Source: Aquibacillus halophilus (GTDB lineage Bacteria; Bacillota; Bacilli; Bacillales; Amphibacillaceae). From it: a stretch of 33,403 nt of DNA. Position numbers and translations under genes: made by a program. The notes beneath the pieces are model-generated. The model was not told the DNA's origin, searched no databases, and saw only the letters and a program-made list of their open reading frames with translations. Of the stretch, positions 24,016 through 32,066 are shown piece by piece. The stretch lies in assembly GCF_009649745.1 (NCBI RefSeq), contig NZ_WJNG01000025.1:1-33403 (forward strand), given 5' to 3'. How positions within the stretch are numbered: position 1 is the first letter of the stretch; the number at the start of each line of letters is the position of its first letter.

Positions 24016-24924
24016 TTGAAAGAAAAATTATTTCCATTATTCGTATTATTGGCTGCAATGCTATGGGGAACTACCGGAACCGTCCAAACATTTGCACCGG
24101 AAGAATCGAACCCAGTTGCTTTTGGTGCCATCCGTTTAGCGATTGGAGGCTTGTCTCTTTTAATTTTTGTGTCAATAAAAGGTACGTTAAAGCTGTCTAG
24201 TTGGACAGGAAAAGAGGTTTGGATTGCAGCATTATGCATGGCATTGTACCAACCGCTATTTTTTTCCGCAGTCTATATTACTGGAGTTGCAATTGGCACG
24301 GTTGTAGCAATCGGTAGTGCTCCGATAATGGCAGGTTTCGGTGAATGGATAATGTATAGACGCCTACCACCGAGGAAGTGGTGGCTTGCAACTTTTTTTG
24401 CAATAGCAGGGTGCAGTCTATTATTTGTGAACGAAGAATCTATAACAGTTGATCCGATTGGCATATTAATGGCACTTGGAGCTGGTCTTACTTTTGCTAT
24501 TTATACAATTATAAATAAACCATTACTAGCGAAACGAAGTCCAGAAGAAGCGGTAGCCGTTGTGTTCACGCTTGGTGCTTTACTAATATCTCCGGTACTT
24601 TTCATTTTTGATGTTTCCTGGGTTATGCAGGAAAATGGGCTGACAACAAGTTTATTTCTAGGTGTTATCGCCACAGGGTTAGCTTATCTTTTATTTGCCA
24701 AAGGACTTCGTGAGATTACGGCTTCGACAGCTGTTACGTTATCGTTAGCAGAACCTTTAACAGCCACAATTTTAGGTGTTTTTATTGTTGGAGAACTACT
24801 GACAGCTACTTCTTGGATCGGTGTTAGCTTATTGTTGTTTAGTATAATTTTGTTAGCATTTTCGCCCAAAAAGAACTTGGTGCTCGTGCAAGCCAAGGCA
24901 AATAGGAATCATGATAAGGCTTGA
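24016..24924 (+). CDS. EamA-family (DMT) transporter
   Basis: The 302-residue protein has ten membrane segments in two EamA repeats: the first starts LLAAMLWGTTGTVQTF (about 12-27) and the second contains GLTFAIYTIINKPL (about 158-171). It ends SLAEPLTATILGVFIVGE, then a short basic tail. Such proteins export amino acids or other metabolites; the substrate cannot be read. The start is TTG with CGAGGTG upstream. It follows the LysE gene on the same strand at 59 bases. Confidence 0.9.
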   Translation: MKEKLFPLFVLLAAMLWGTTGTVQTFAPEESNPVAFGAIRLAIGGLSLLIFVSIKGTLKLSSWTGKEVWIAALCMALYQPLFFSAVYITGVAIGTVVAIGSAPIMAGFGEWIMYRRLPPRKWWLATFFAIAGCSLLFVNEESITVDPIGILMALGAGLTFAIYTIINKPLLAKRSPEEAVAVVFTLGALLISPVLFIFDVSWVMQENGLTTSLFLGVIATGLAYLLFAKGLREITASTAVTLSLAEPLTATILGVFIVGELLTATSWIGVSLLLFSIILLAFSPKKNLVLVQAKANRNHDKA

Positions 24925-24958
24925 AATTTAGTGTTTTAGTACATTTGGGAATCTCGTG

Positions 24959-25456
24959 TTAAGACTTATCTTCAAAAAATACATGTTTTAAGAGGATGGT
25001 TTCTTGAATTTCAATGATACCGTAAGAATACATGGGCTGCCTTCGTTTATCCGTTGGTGAGCCCGGATTAAATAGAATAATGTCGTCTTGTTCCTTTAAA
25101 ACTGGTATGTGCGAATGACCAAATATGATAATATCGACATCTTCGAATGCAAATGCATCCAATGCTCTTTTTTCTGTTGTTTTTGATTTGCCATCTCCAT
25201 GGATCAATCCAATCGATAGTTTTCCAAAATCAAATACTTGCCTCTTGCCAAATAAGTTATGTAAATCTTGATTATCCACATTTCCAATTACTCCTTCAAC
25301 AGGTGCATAACGAGTTAACTCCTGCCAAACATCCTTAGTCTGCCAATCACCAGCATGAAGGATAAGATCAACATTTACTAATTCCTCGATCAATTTTTTA
25401 GGTAAGCTTTTGGCTCGTTTTGGCATGTGTGTATCAGCAATAATTGCAATTCTCAT
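24959..25456 (-). CDS. YfcE/MJ0936-type metallophosphoesterase
   Basis: The 165-residue protein has a complete small calcineurin-like set: D8 and H10 (DTH), D37 (GD), N59 (GN), H86 (HGDG) and H114/H116 (GHSH). These coordinate two metal ions for phosphodiester hydrolysis. Physiological substrate unknown. It is 2 bases from the end of the upstream membrane-protein gene, so the pair is probably co-transcribed. Confidence 0.9.
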   Translation of the reverse strand: MRIAIIADTHMPKRAKSLPKKLIEELVNVDLILHAGDWQTKDVWQELTRYAPVEGVIGNVDNQDLHNLFGKRQVFDFGKLSIGLIHGDGKSKTTEKRALDAFAFEDVDIIIFGHSHIPVLKEQDDIILFNPGSPTDKRRQPMYSYGIIEIQETILLKHVFFEDKS

Positions 25457-25458
25457 GA

Positions 25459-25812
25459 TTAATCTCCTTTATCCTTCTTCCTTGCTGAATAAACCATTTC
25501 TAACATAGCTATGCCCATTATAATCCAGAAAAATGGATTGTAGAATGAAATACCTACTTGAGACTTACCTCCTAATAAAGTTAGAATTCCAATAATTAAA
25601 ACAGTGTAAAGAATTAAAAAAAGATGCCATTTATAGCCACTTGTTGGGTTATCCTTTCTGTTCCATCTTTTACTACGTGTGAATAACACCACTATAACAA
25701 TAAGTAATATCCATTTAGATATGCCATTTGCTAGAACAAAAGTAGAGAAATAATCACCTATTAGTAATAAAGTAATACAGGTTATTACTGCTATCTCAAT
25801 TTTATATTTCAT
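25459..25812 (-). CDS. Hypothetical four-segment membrane protein, 117 aa
   Basis: I do not recognise the family. Four hydrophobic segments (about 7-25, 30-45, 64-80, 90-106) flank a basic loop (RSKRWNRKDNPTSGYKW, 46-62), and the tail is ARKKDKGD. A GGAGATAG ribosome site precedes the ATG. The stop lies 2 bases before the phosphoesterase gene. Confidence 0.7.
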   Translation of the reverse strand: MKYKIEIAVITCITLLLIGDYFSTFVLANGISKWILLIVIVVLFTRSKRWNRKDNPTSGYKWHLFLILYTVLIIGILTLLGGKSQVGISFYNPFFWIIMGIAMLEMVYSARKKDKGD

Positions 25813-25972
25813 TGTCTATCTCCTCGCTGTCAATATTAATACTATTGTATAATAAAAGAATCATTAATTATATTAAAGGCGGACGTTATTGTCTAAAAAT
25901 TTATAAGTAATCTTTTTTTCTTGAAAATCAGGCTAGGTAGTAGTTATCTTTTAGTTTAGGAGAATTGCAGGG

Positions 25973-26521
25973 ATGAGATTAATAACAAAGGTAGACTTAC
26001 GAGAATTCGAAATTGACGATTGGAAAGCTGTTCATGCTTATGCTTCACAGGACATTGTTTCCCAGTATGCCCCTTGGGGACCAAATAGTAGCAACGACTC
26101 GAAGGGATTTGTCGAGCAGGTAGTTAAGGATGCCAAACAAGATCCTAGAATTCGCTACGCGCTTGCTGTCGTTGAAAATGAAACAGGAAGCTTGATTGGC
26201 GCTAGTGAAATAAATATTCGAGATGTTGAGAATAGGAGTGGAGAAATATCCTATATCATTCACCCTGACTATTGGGGGAGGGGTATTGCGACAACGGTTG
26301 CGGCTAAGTTGATTGAGTTAGGATTCAAACAACTAAATCTTCACCGTGTTTTTGCAACGTGTGACCCTAGAAATGTAGGGTCAGCTAGAGTGTTAGAAAA
26401 AGTAGGAATGGTAAAAGAGGGGGTCATACGAGATGATATCCTAATTAAAGATGGCTGGCGTGACTCTGCTTTATACAGTTTGTTAGAACAAGAGTACTAC
26501 AAATTAAAGGGGGTTAAATGA
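25973..26521 (+). CDS. GNAT N-acetyltransferase, RimJ/RimL type
   Basis: The 182-residue protein reads as a RimJ/RimL-type acetyltransferase, with LREFEIDDWKAVHAYAS near the start, SYIIHPDYWGRGIATTVAAKL as the acetyl-CoA-binding segment (about 91-111) and NVGSARVLEKVGMVKEG (about 138-154). It is a paralog-level relative of the product at 20810. It overlaps the next acetyltransferase gene by ATGA, so both are made together. Confidence 0.88.
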   Translation: MRLITKVDLREFEIDDWKAVHAYASQDIVSQYAPWGPNSSNDSKGFVEQVVKDAKQDPRIRYALAVVENETGSLIGASEINIRDVENRSGEISYIIHPDYWGRGIATTVAAKLIELGFKQLNLHRVFATCDPRNVGSARVLEKVGMVKEGVIRDDILIKDGWRDSALYSLLEQEYYKLKGVK

Positions 26522-26979
26522 TGACCAAAACGGTTCACATAAGACGAACAACTAACACCGACTTGCCGCAGTTATATGAATTAATGCGAGAATATATCGT
26601 TCATTTTTATAAGCAAAAACAACCTGATGAACAAGACTTAAAAACATTAATAAAAAATCTAATAGATGATCCTAAGCTTGGTTTACAGTTTGTTGCTGTT
26701 AATCAAGCAGGTGGGCTTTTAGGATTTGCGACGTTATACTTCACATTCAGTACACTAAAAGTGAAGCAACAAGCAATTTTAAATGATCTATTTGTAACTG
26801 CTGATGCTAGGGGAAATCAACTAGGAGAGCGTTTATTTCAAACATGTTTGTCCTATGTACGTGACAATGACTTTTGCTCGATGACTTGGGAAACAGGTAA
26901 AGACAATGAAGTTGCCCAAAAGTTATATGAGAAAATGGGCGGAGAAATCTCTGATTGGTTATTTTATGAAATAAAATAG
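26518..26979 (+). CDS. GNAT N-acetyltransferase
   Basis: The 153-residue protein is a classical GNAT: HIRRTTNTDLPQLYELM at the start, LNDLFVTADARGNQLGERLFQ carrying the R/Q-x-x-G-x-G/A-type acetyl-CoA loop (about 90-110), and NEVAQKLYEKMGGE near the end. Its ATG overlaps the stop of the previous gene. Substrate unknown. Confidence 0.88.
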   Translation: MMTKTVHIRRTTNTDLPQLYELMREYIVHFYKQKQPDEQDLKTLIKNLIDDPKLGLQFVAVNQAGGLLGFATLYFTFSTLKVKQQAILNDLFVTADARGNQLGERLFQTCLSYVRDNDFCSMTWETGKDNEVAQKLYEKMGGEISDWLFYEIK

Positions 26980-26990
26980 TGGCCATTTAT

Positions 26991-27028
26991 GGAAAGAGCC
27001 AGTTTTGATAAAACAACTGGCTCTTTCC
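26991..27028. terminator. Hairpin between convergent genes
   Basis: GGAAAGAGCCAGTT (26991-27004) pairs perfectly with AACTGGCTCTTTCC (27015-27028). There is no long T-run, but the position between convergent genes suggests bidirectional termination. Confidence 0.7.
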
Positions 27029-27042
27029 ATAGCTATCTATGA

Positions 27043-27792
27043 TTAATGTTCGTAAATCATTTTTCTAGTCATACCACCATCAATGATTATGTTTTCGCCT
27101 GTAATAAAGTCGTTCAGAGGATCTGTTAAAAACAAGCATGCCCTTGCGATATCTTCTGGTTTGCCTACACGTTTAGCAGGATGTTGTTGATGGTCTATTT
27201 CTCTCAGCTCCTGGTAGTCTCCAGTTGCTATCCAACCAGGACTAATTGCATTTACTGTAATAAAATCATCGGCTAATGAAAGAGAAAGTGCATGTGTTAA
27301 AGCTGAAATCCCTCCTTTGGTAGCAGCATATGCTTCGGAATTTTTTTCCGACATAAATGCTCGTGTGGAGGCAATATTGACGATCGAACCGCCCTTTTCG
27401 TTTTTTCTTATGTATTTGGCCGCTTCCCTTGCACAAAGAAATGTTCCTCGAAGATTAATATTGATAACATCGTCCCACTCATCAACGGAGAGGTCGTAAA
27501 TAGATTTAAAACGAGAAACACCAGCATTGTTAATCAAAATGTCAATTTGGTCATAATGTGTAGATGTTTTTGCCATTAATTGAACAATTTGCTCTGGATC
27601 ACGGACATCTGTTTCAATCACTAGGCCCTGGCCATTTTTGTTTTTTATTTCTTTTAAAGTGTTTTCAGCTGCTTGTCTATCCACATCGGCAATAACCACT
27701 TTGGCTCCAGCCTCTGCATAAGAAAGTGCAAGAGATTTTCCAATCCCATTACCACTTCCGGTTACGATTACTACTTTATCTTGAAAAGTCAT
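27043..27792 (-). CDS. Short-chain dehydrogenase/reductase
   Basis: The 249-residue protein is a classical SDR: TGSGNGIG (11-18) for NAD(P), NNAG (88-91), catalytic Ser142, Tyr155 and Lys159 (YAATK), and a PG motif in ISPGW. Asp37 in VIADVD after the second strand favours NAD over NADP. Substrate unknown; relatives are annotated as glucose 1-dehydrogenase-like or 3-oxoacyl reductases. The ATG at 27792 has GGGAG 8 bases upstream; the upstream ATG at 27810 overlaps it. Confidence 0.9.
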   Translation of the reverse strand: MTFQDKVVIVTGSGNGIGKSLALSYAEAGAKVVIADVDRQAAENTLKEIKNKNGQGLVIETDVRDPEQIVQLMAKTSTHYDQIDILINNAGVSRFKSIYDLSVDEWDDVININLRGTFLCAREAAKYIRKNEKGGSIVNIASTRAFMSEKNSEAYAATKGGISALTHALSLSLADDFITVNAISPGWIATGDYQELREIDHQQHPAKRVGKPEDIARACLFLTDPLNDFITGENIIIDGGMTRKMIYEH

Positions 27793-28033
27793 GTTATTAT
27801 CTCCCTCCATGTTTCCTGTTTTACTATTATAATTATCTTATCACTTCTATTTAAAATACTAAAAAAATATCCTTTTGGAACTTTTCCTATCATGGAGGAG
27901 AATTGTTACGCACCTCATTTCCCTGTAGTTGAATAAAAGGTAAAATAATAAGAGTAACGGTAAATTGGGAAGGCAAAGAAGAAGTAATTTAACTAACTTA
28001 TCAAGCTCAATAAAACTAGGAGTGAATTAGCTA

Positions 28034-29230
28034 ATGACAATAAAGATATTTTATAAAGATCCGTATATTAAATCATTCACAGCAAAAGTTATCAAGCAAA
28101 GGCAGGATCACGAAGGGAAATGGTATGTAGTATTAGACAAAACAGCCTTTTACCCAACAGGTGGTGGTCAACCTCATGACATAGGTTCATTAAATGGGTC
28201 AAATGTTGAACGCGTCGATGACGTTGAGGGAGAAGTACGCCACTATGTACAAGCGCCAATAGATGAAATTGATAATGTTAAGGGTGAAATAAATTGGTTA
28301 ATACGTTTTGACCATATGCAGCAGCATGCCGGACAACATATTTTATCTGCCACCTTTGAAGAGTTATTCGGATTCAAAACAGTTAGTTTTCATTTAGGTA
28401 AAGAGCTATGTACTATCGACTTGGACATACCAGAGCTATCTTTACGTGATGCTGAAAAAGCTGAGGGGTATGCAAATCAAATTATACTAGAGAATCGACC
28501 TATTGAAGCCAGATGGATGAATAAAGAGGAAGTAGATCAATACGAACTTAGAAAAGAGTTATCTGTTGAAGAAAATATACGTCTCGTGATCATTCCGGGG
28601 TTTGATTACAATGGTTGTGGTGGAACACATCCTGATACAACTGGTCAGGTAGTTGCAATTAAATTGTTGAATTGGGAGAAGCAACGACAAAGAATTCGGT
28701 TAGAATTTGTTTGCGGAGATAGAGTAAGAAATCAACTAGGAAAAAAGCAATCGATTATAAATCAATTGAATCAATTGTTGAGCTCCCCTGAAGCAAATTT
28801 AGTTACAGTGGTAGAACGGTTGTTAAAAAACGAAAAAGAAATGGGGAAATCCCTTCAAGAAACTAGAGAAAAATTATTTAACTATGAAGTAACAGAGCTA
28901 ACGAATAACTATGAAGTAATAAATGGAACAAATGTAGTTGGTAAAGTTTTTGATGAACTTTCTATGAAAGAACTGCAAAAAATTGCTAAACTAGTTGTTG
29001 GAAACAAAAAAGATGTAGTAGCTATTCTCATAAATACAACAAAGGCCAAATTGCAACTAGTAGTTGCTAGAGGTAGTGAGGTTAACCTTAGTATGAGTGA
29101 GTTAATTAAAAATTCTTTGTTGATTATCGACGGCAAAGGTGGAGGCAATGAGGAGCTAGCTCAAGGTGGTGGTGAACCTACCATAACTGGAGAACAGTTT
29201 TTACAAGAAATCAAAGAAGTGATGAAATAG
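28034..29230 (+). CDS. AlaX-type alanyl-tRNA editing protein (long form)
   Basis: The 398-residue protein is a free-standing editing domain like that of alanyl-tRNA synthetase: TAFYPTGGGQPHD (37-49), zinc ligands H98 and H102 (HAGQH), and C195/H199 (CGGTH), followed by a DHHA1-like C-terminal part with GKGGGNEELAQGGG (about 365-378). It hydrolyses Ser-tRNA(Ala) or Gly-tRNA(Ala) mischarged by AlaRS. It has no synthetase domain. GGAGTGA precedes the ATG. Confidence 0.9.
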   Translation: MTIKIFYKDPYIKSFTAKVIKQRQDHEGKWYVVLDKTAFYPTGGGQPHDIGSLNGSNVERVDDVEGEVRHYVQAPIDEIDNVKGEINWLIRFDHMQQHAGQHILSATFEELFGFKTVSFHLGKELCTIDLDIPELSLRDAEKAEGYANQIILENRPIEARWMNKEEVDQYELRKELSVEENIRLVIIPGFDYNGCGGTHPDTTGQVVAIKLLNWEKQRQRIRLEFVCGDRVRNQLGKKQSIINQLNQLLSSPEANLVTVVERLLKNEKEMGKSLQETREKLFNYEVTELTNNYEVINGTNVVGKVFDELSMKELQKIAKLVVGNKKDVVAILINTTKAKLQLVVARGSEVNLSMSELIKNSLLIIDGKGGGNEELAQGGGEPTITGEQFLQEIKEVMK

Positions 29231-29257
29231 AAAAACTATTTCATCACTTCTTTTTTT
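29216..29257 (+). terminator. Intrinsic terminator overlapping the alaX-type stop
   Basis: GAAGTGATGAAATAG (29216-29230, includes the stop codon) pairs perfectly with CTATTTCATCACTTC (29236-29250), then seven T. Confidence 0.9.
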
Positions 29258-29954
29258 AATGGATAACATCATTTTTATTGTCTATATATAAAGAACCGTC
29301 TTTCTGAACTTCTGCATAGAAGACATTTGAAATATCAGTAATCCCTGCTTGTGACAGCTGTTGATTGAGCCAATCCTCATCTAAATTTAAATTGGTTAGG
29401 TTCTTTTTATTAACTGTTCCATCTGAAACAACCGCAGTGGGAATTGCAAATAGGTCATTAGCGGTCTTTTGCACACCAACATCCGATCTGGTGGCGTTTT
29501 GCTTATTATCCTTCATCATTAATGATAGCTTTCCATTTGTTTCAAAGACAGCGTATTGAACGTCTGATACAGAGAATACCTTTTGTTCTCTTAACATTGC
29601 ATTTAAACTATCTAGACTAACTCGCGCTTTCCCCATTACATCATCCATAATTTGGCCATCCTTAATAAGGATTAATGGTTGACCCTGAACTAAAACACTT
29701 GCAGCTTTTGATTTTATATGGATAAATCCCATCACTACAGTAAGCGCACTCCACCCAATTAAAGCCCATACCCCGTTCGTAATGCTTAAATTTGAATTTA
29801 CAGCTAGATTTGCTGCAATTGAACCGATTGCGATTGCAGAAACAAAATTAAAAAATGTCATTTGTGCTAGTTCTTTACGCCCCATGATTCTAGTCATTAT
29901 TAATAAGACAGTAAAAGCTAGTGCAATTCTTAAAACTAATTCACCTAATTCCAA
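29256..29954 (-). CDS. DUF421 (YetF-type) membrane protein
   Basis: The 232-residue protein has three N-terminal membrane segments (about 4-22, 33-52, 60-77), including RIMGRKELAQMTFFNFVSAI (22-41), the DUF421 mark. It continues with GQPLILIKDGQI and LREQKVFSVSDVQYAVFETNG, the cytosolic YetF domain. Bacillus YetF-type proteins are found in the membrane and spore inner membrane; activity is not established. GGAGGTT precedes the ATG. It is divergent from the micropeptide region. Confidence 0.88.
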   Translation of the reverse strand: MELGELVLRIALAFTVLLIMTRIMGRKELAQMTFFNFVSAIAIGSIAANLAVNSNLSITNGVWALIGWSALTVVMGFIHIKSKAASVLVQGQPLILIKDGQIMDDVMGKARVSLDSLNAMLREQKVFSVSDVQYAVFETNGKLSLMMKDNKQNATRSDVGVQKTANDLFAIPTAVVSDGTVNKKNLTNLNLDEDWLNQQLSQAGITDISNVFYAEVQKDGSLYIDNKNDVIH

Positions 29955-30045
29955 GTTAATAACCTCCAGTTTTCCTTTTATCTTTCCTTATTAGCCGATA
30001 ATTATTTTGATAAAAACTTACCAAATGCTTAGAGGACTGAGGTGC

Positions 30046-30148
30046 AAATCAGACTTAAGGATGACTAAATTTCAACCGGACTGCCGTTTAGAAGTGATTA
30101 ATTGCTAGCTATAATTAAATTAACAAAGAAGCAAGGGAGGTAGTAACC
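30046..30148 (+). promoter_or_regulatory. Promoter/leader block of micropeptide operon 1
   Basis: This 103-base block aligns without any gap to 30448-30550, about 60% identical by hand count. AAATCAGAC at the start, CC-GTT in the middle, and CTAGCTATAATT around the -10 (TATAAT 30110-30115) are identical. The -35 region (TTTAGA) is poor, so an activator or alternative recognition is possible. Confidence 0.65.
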
Positions 30149-30196
30149 ATGATAAACGAATATGAAGTACAACAATCAGTTATCGAAAGACGATAG
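30149..30196 (+). CDS. Micropeptide alpha-1 (15 aa)
   Basis: Encodes MINEYEVQQSVIERR. GGGAGG lies 8 bases before the ATG. Compared with alpha-2 (30551), 12 of 15 residues match, and third codon positions differ at nearly every shared residue without changing it (TAT/TAC, GAA/GAG, GTT/GTG, ATC/ATT, AGA/CGA, CGA/CGG). That argues for selection on the peptide. It is amphipathic-helix-like, with no Cys and no signal. I know no named family. Confidence 0.65.
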   Translation: MINEYEVQQSVIERR

Positions 30197-30231
30197 AGCT
30201 TTGCTAATAACATAAACGGGGGTGATTAGTA

Positions 30232-30294
30232 ATGTTTAATGAGTTTGAGATTCAGCAACAAGTGAACGAAAGGCGTCCAAGATTAATCCAGTAA
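30232..30294 (+). CDS. Micropeptide beta-1 (20 aa)
   Basis: Encodes MFNEFEIQQQVNERRPRLIQ. GGGGGTGA lies 6 bases before the ATG. It shares N-E-F/Y-E-I/V-Q-Q-x-V-x-E-R-R with the alpha peptides, so alpha and beta are themselves paralogs. It differs from beta-2 mostly by synonymous changes in the shared codons. Confidence 0.65.
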   Translation: MFNEFEIQQQVNERRPRLIQ

Positions 30295-30349
30295 TTTAAA
30301 ACCTAAATCAAATATCGTTTTATACCTAATAGTAAAGGGCGTGATCCTA

Positions 30350-30376
30350 ATGAACAATCTTATAATTAACTGTTAA
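30350..30376 (+). CDS. Possible third micro-ORF in unit 1 (8 aa)
   Basis: AAAGGGCGTGAT is followed by ATG and codons for MNNLIINC before TAA, directly ahead of the terminator. It does not resemble the alpha or beta peptides, and unit 2 has no matching copy, so it may be chance. Confidence 0.25.
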   Translation: MNNLIINC

Positions 30377-30412
30377 AACCTCTTCCCTATAATGCTGGAA
30401 GAGGTTTTCTTT
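30375..30412 (+). terminator. Intrinsic terminator of micropeptide operon 1
   Basis: AAAACCTCTTCC (30375-30386) pairs perfectly with GGAAGAGGTTTT (30397-30408), followed by CTTTATT. Confidence 0.85.
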
Positions 30413-30447
30413 ATTGAATTTCGAGAACATATCCAGGTCTTAGATTA

Positions 30448-30550
30448 AAATCAGACCACGGTCTGACAAAAAATCAATCTGGCTACCGTTAAGGATCCAA
30501 TCGTAACTAGCTATAATTTAACTACTTAGAAGATTAAGGAAGTGATATAC
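30448..30550 (+). promoter_or_regulatory. Promoter/leader block of micropeptide operon 2
   Basis: Gap-free counterpart of 30046-30148. The -10 TATAAT is at 30512-30517 in CTAGCTATAATT. TCAGACC-ac-GGTCTGA (30451-30466) is a perfect 7-2-7 inverted repeat here; only its left half (AAATCAGAC) is conserved in unit 1. Confidence 0.65.
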
Positions 30551-30604
30551 ATGATAAACGAATACGAGATCCAACAATTAGTGATTGATCGACGGAATAA
30601 ATAA
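30551..30604 (+). CDS. Micropeptide alpha-2 (17 aa)
   Basis: Encodes MINEYEIQQLVIDRRNK. AAGGAAGTGAT precedes the ATG. It matches alpha-1 with conservative changes (V/I, E/D) and largely synonymous codon differences. No known family. Confidence 0.65.
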   Translation: MINEYEIQQLVIDRRNK

Positions 30605-30629
30605 GGGAAGGTAAAAGGAGGATAATCTT

Positions 30630-30683
30630 TTGTTTAATGAATTTGAGATACATCAAGAAGTGATAGAAAGACGCCCTAAATAA
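30630..30683 (+). CDS. Micropeptide beta-2 (17 aa)
   Basis: Starts at TTG with an ideal AAAGGAGG 7 bases upstream and encodes MFNEFEIHQEVIERRPK. It matches beta-1 at 13 of the first 17 residues, with synonymous differences at GAG/GAA, ATT/ATA, AGG/AGA, CGT/CGC and CCA/CCT. The TTG start replaces the ATG of beta-1. Confidence 0.65.
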   Translation: MFNEFEIHQEVIERRPK

Positions 30684-30779
30684 TTAATGAAAATATCAAG
30701 TGGAAAAGTGCTATATTAATCCAAGTAAAAATGGGGCTATATTATGAAAAGAAAATGTATAATAATAAAGACCAAATAG

Positions 30780-30817
30780 ACCTCTTTCCTGAAATTATTT
30801 AGGAATGGGGTTTTTAT
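30780..30817 (+). terminator. Intrinsic terminator of micropeptide operon 2
   Basis: ACCTCTTTCCT pairs with AGGAATGGGGT with one T/T mismatch and one G/T pair, then TTTTTAT. It occupies the same relative place as the terminator of unit 1. Confidence 0.65.
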
Positions 30818-30933
30818 ATTGCACTTATATGGTATCTATCCATATTGAATGTTTTAATTAAGGTAATGCATTGTCATAATCACAGTAAATATGAGGATAA
30901 TAAACATGTCAAACTCTAAGAAAGGAGATTTAT

Positions 30934-31932
30934 ATGAAAAAACGATTGTATTCATTTATCATAGTTGTTTTAGTCTTGTTTACTCCTATATTCACATTAG
31001 CTCATGTGAAATGGTTTGCTACTGTCGAACCTCAAAAGGTAACTATCGAACAGATTTTATCTCCACTTTTTATAACTATCTCTTTATTTATAGCTATATT
31101 ACTTGCCGTCTTATCCCAGGTAATGAATCGATTAATGGACATTCCTCTTGCAAAAGAGATGGACCTTACCCTTGCTGGATGGAGAAAGTATTCCAGGTAT
31201 ATTCTAAAATACGGGACAGCCTTTGCATTTATCATTCAAGTCTTGTCAGGTACTATGTTTGCTCCTGACTTTGTAATCGACTACACATGGGAAGCAGTTC
31301 TAATGTGGATAATTATAGTTGGCTTATTAATTCCACATCATATTTCAACTAAATTAGCTGCATTAGTCATGTTAGCCTTATTTGTGTATGAATGGACTGA
31401 AACAGGATGGTTTTACATGTTGGACTACGGGTTTTATATCGCGATAATCGGTGTCCTGTTAATAGGTAATACGAAATTAGAAAAATGGGGATTTCCTTTT
31501 CTATACTTAGGCACTGGCTTAAGCCTCTGTTGGGTTGCTGTAGAGAAATGGGTTTATCCAGAAATGACTATCAATATTATAGAGACACATGGAGTACCAA
31601 CGTTTGGTTTTGAACCAGCGGTTTTCATTGTTCTTGCTGCGTTCATCGAATTTGTCGTAGGGTATCTACTTGTAGTAGGGATACTTAATCGTATTTTAGC
31701 TATTGTCGTTACGGTGATCTTCATACTTACTACAACGATTTTCGGGTTAACAGAAATTATTGGACATGCAATGATTCACATTGTATTAATTATCTTTATT
31801 ATTGAAGGAGTGTCATTTTATCATCCACCAATCAAAATTCACAAAACAACTTTAGATCAGATGGTGTTTGTTTTTCTAAACTTTATTTTTGTATTAGCAA
31901 CCTTTATTTTAATTTATTATCGTTTTGCTTAA
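30934..31932 (+). CDS. DoxX-like integral membrane protein
   Basis: The 332-residue protein has an N-terminal signal or first membrane segment (1-22) ending LAHVKWF, then about eight further segments. The middle, with GTGLSLCWVAVEKWVYPE (about 188-205) and a following F-x-x-x-x-E-F-V-V-G-Y pattern, resembles DoxX-type proteins. Some relatives are linked to thiosulfate oxidation or redox control, but no partner is seen here. AAAGGAGA precedes the ATG. It follows the micropeptide operons with a terminator between. Confidence 0.65.
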   Translation: MKKRLYSFIIVVLVLFTPIFTLAHVKWFATVEPQKVTIEQILSPLFITISLFIAILLAVLSQVMNRLMDIPLAKEMDLTLAGWRKYSRYILKYGTAFAFIIQVLSGTMFAPDFVIDYTWEAVLMWIIIVGLLIPHHISTKLAALVMLALFVYEWTETGWFYMLDYGFYIAIIGVLLIGNTKLEKWGFPFLYLGTGLSLCWVAVEKWVYPEMTINIIETHGVPTFGFEPAVFIVLAAFIEFVVGYLLVVGILNRILAIVVTVIFILTTTIFGLTEIIGHAMIHIVLIIFIIEGVSFYHPPIKIHKTTLDQMVFVFLNFIFVLATFILIYYRFA

Positions 31933-32066
31933 TATAGTCTGTTTTTGTTGAATAATGACATTTGTCACTATTTATATACTGAAATATAAAATAAACTGAA
32001 AGCAGTAGAGTTAAACAATCCTAAATAAAGTTTAAGTAAGACAAACTTATCTAAAGGGGAAAAACA

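Noticed and set aside
27893-27937. Micro-ORF encoding MEENCYAPHFPVVE before the AlaX-type gene
   Set aside because: Start codon overlaps the only GGAGGAG, so no ribosome site remains, and no second copy supports it.
30744-30779. Micro-ORF encoding MKRKCIIIKTK in unit 2
   Set aside because: Weak ribosome site and no resemblance to the corresponding ORF of unit 1.
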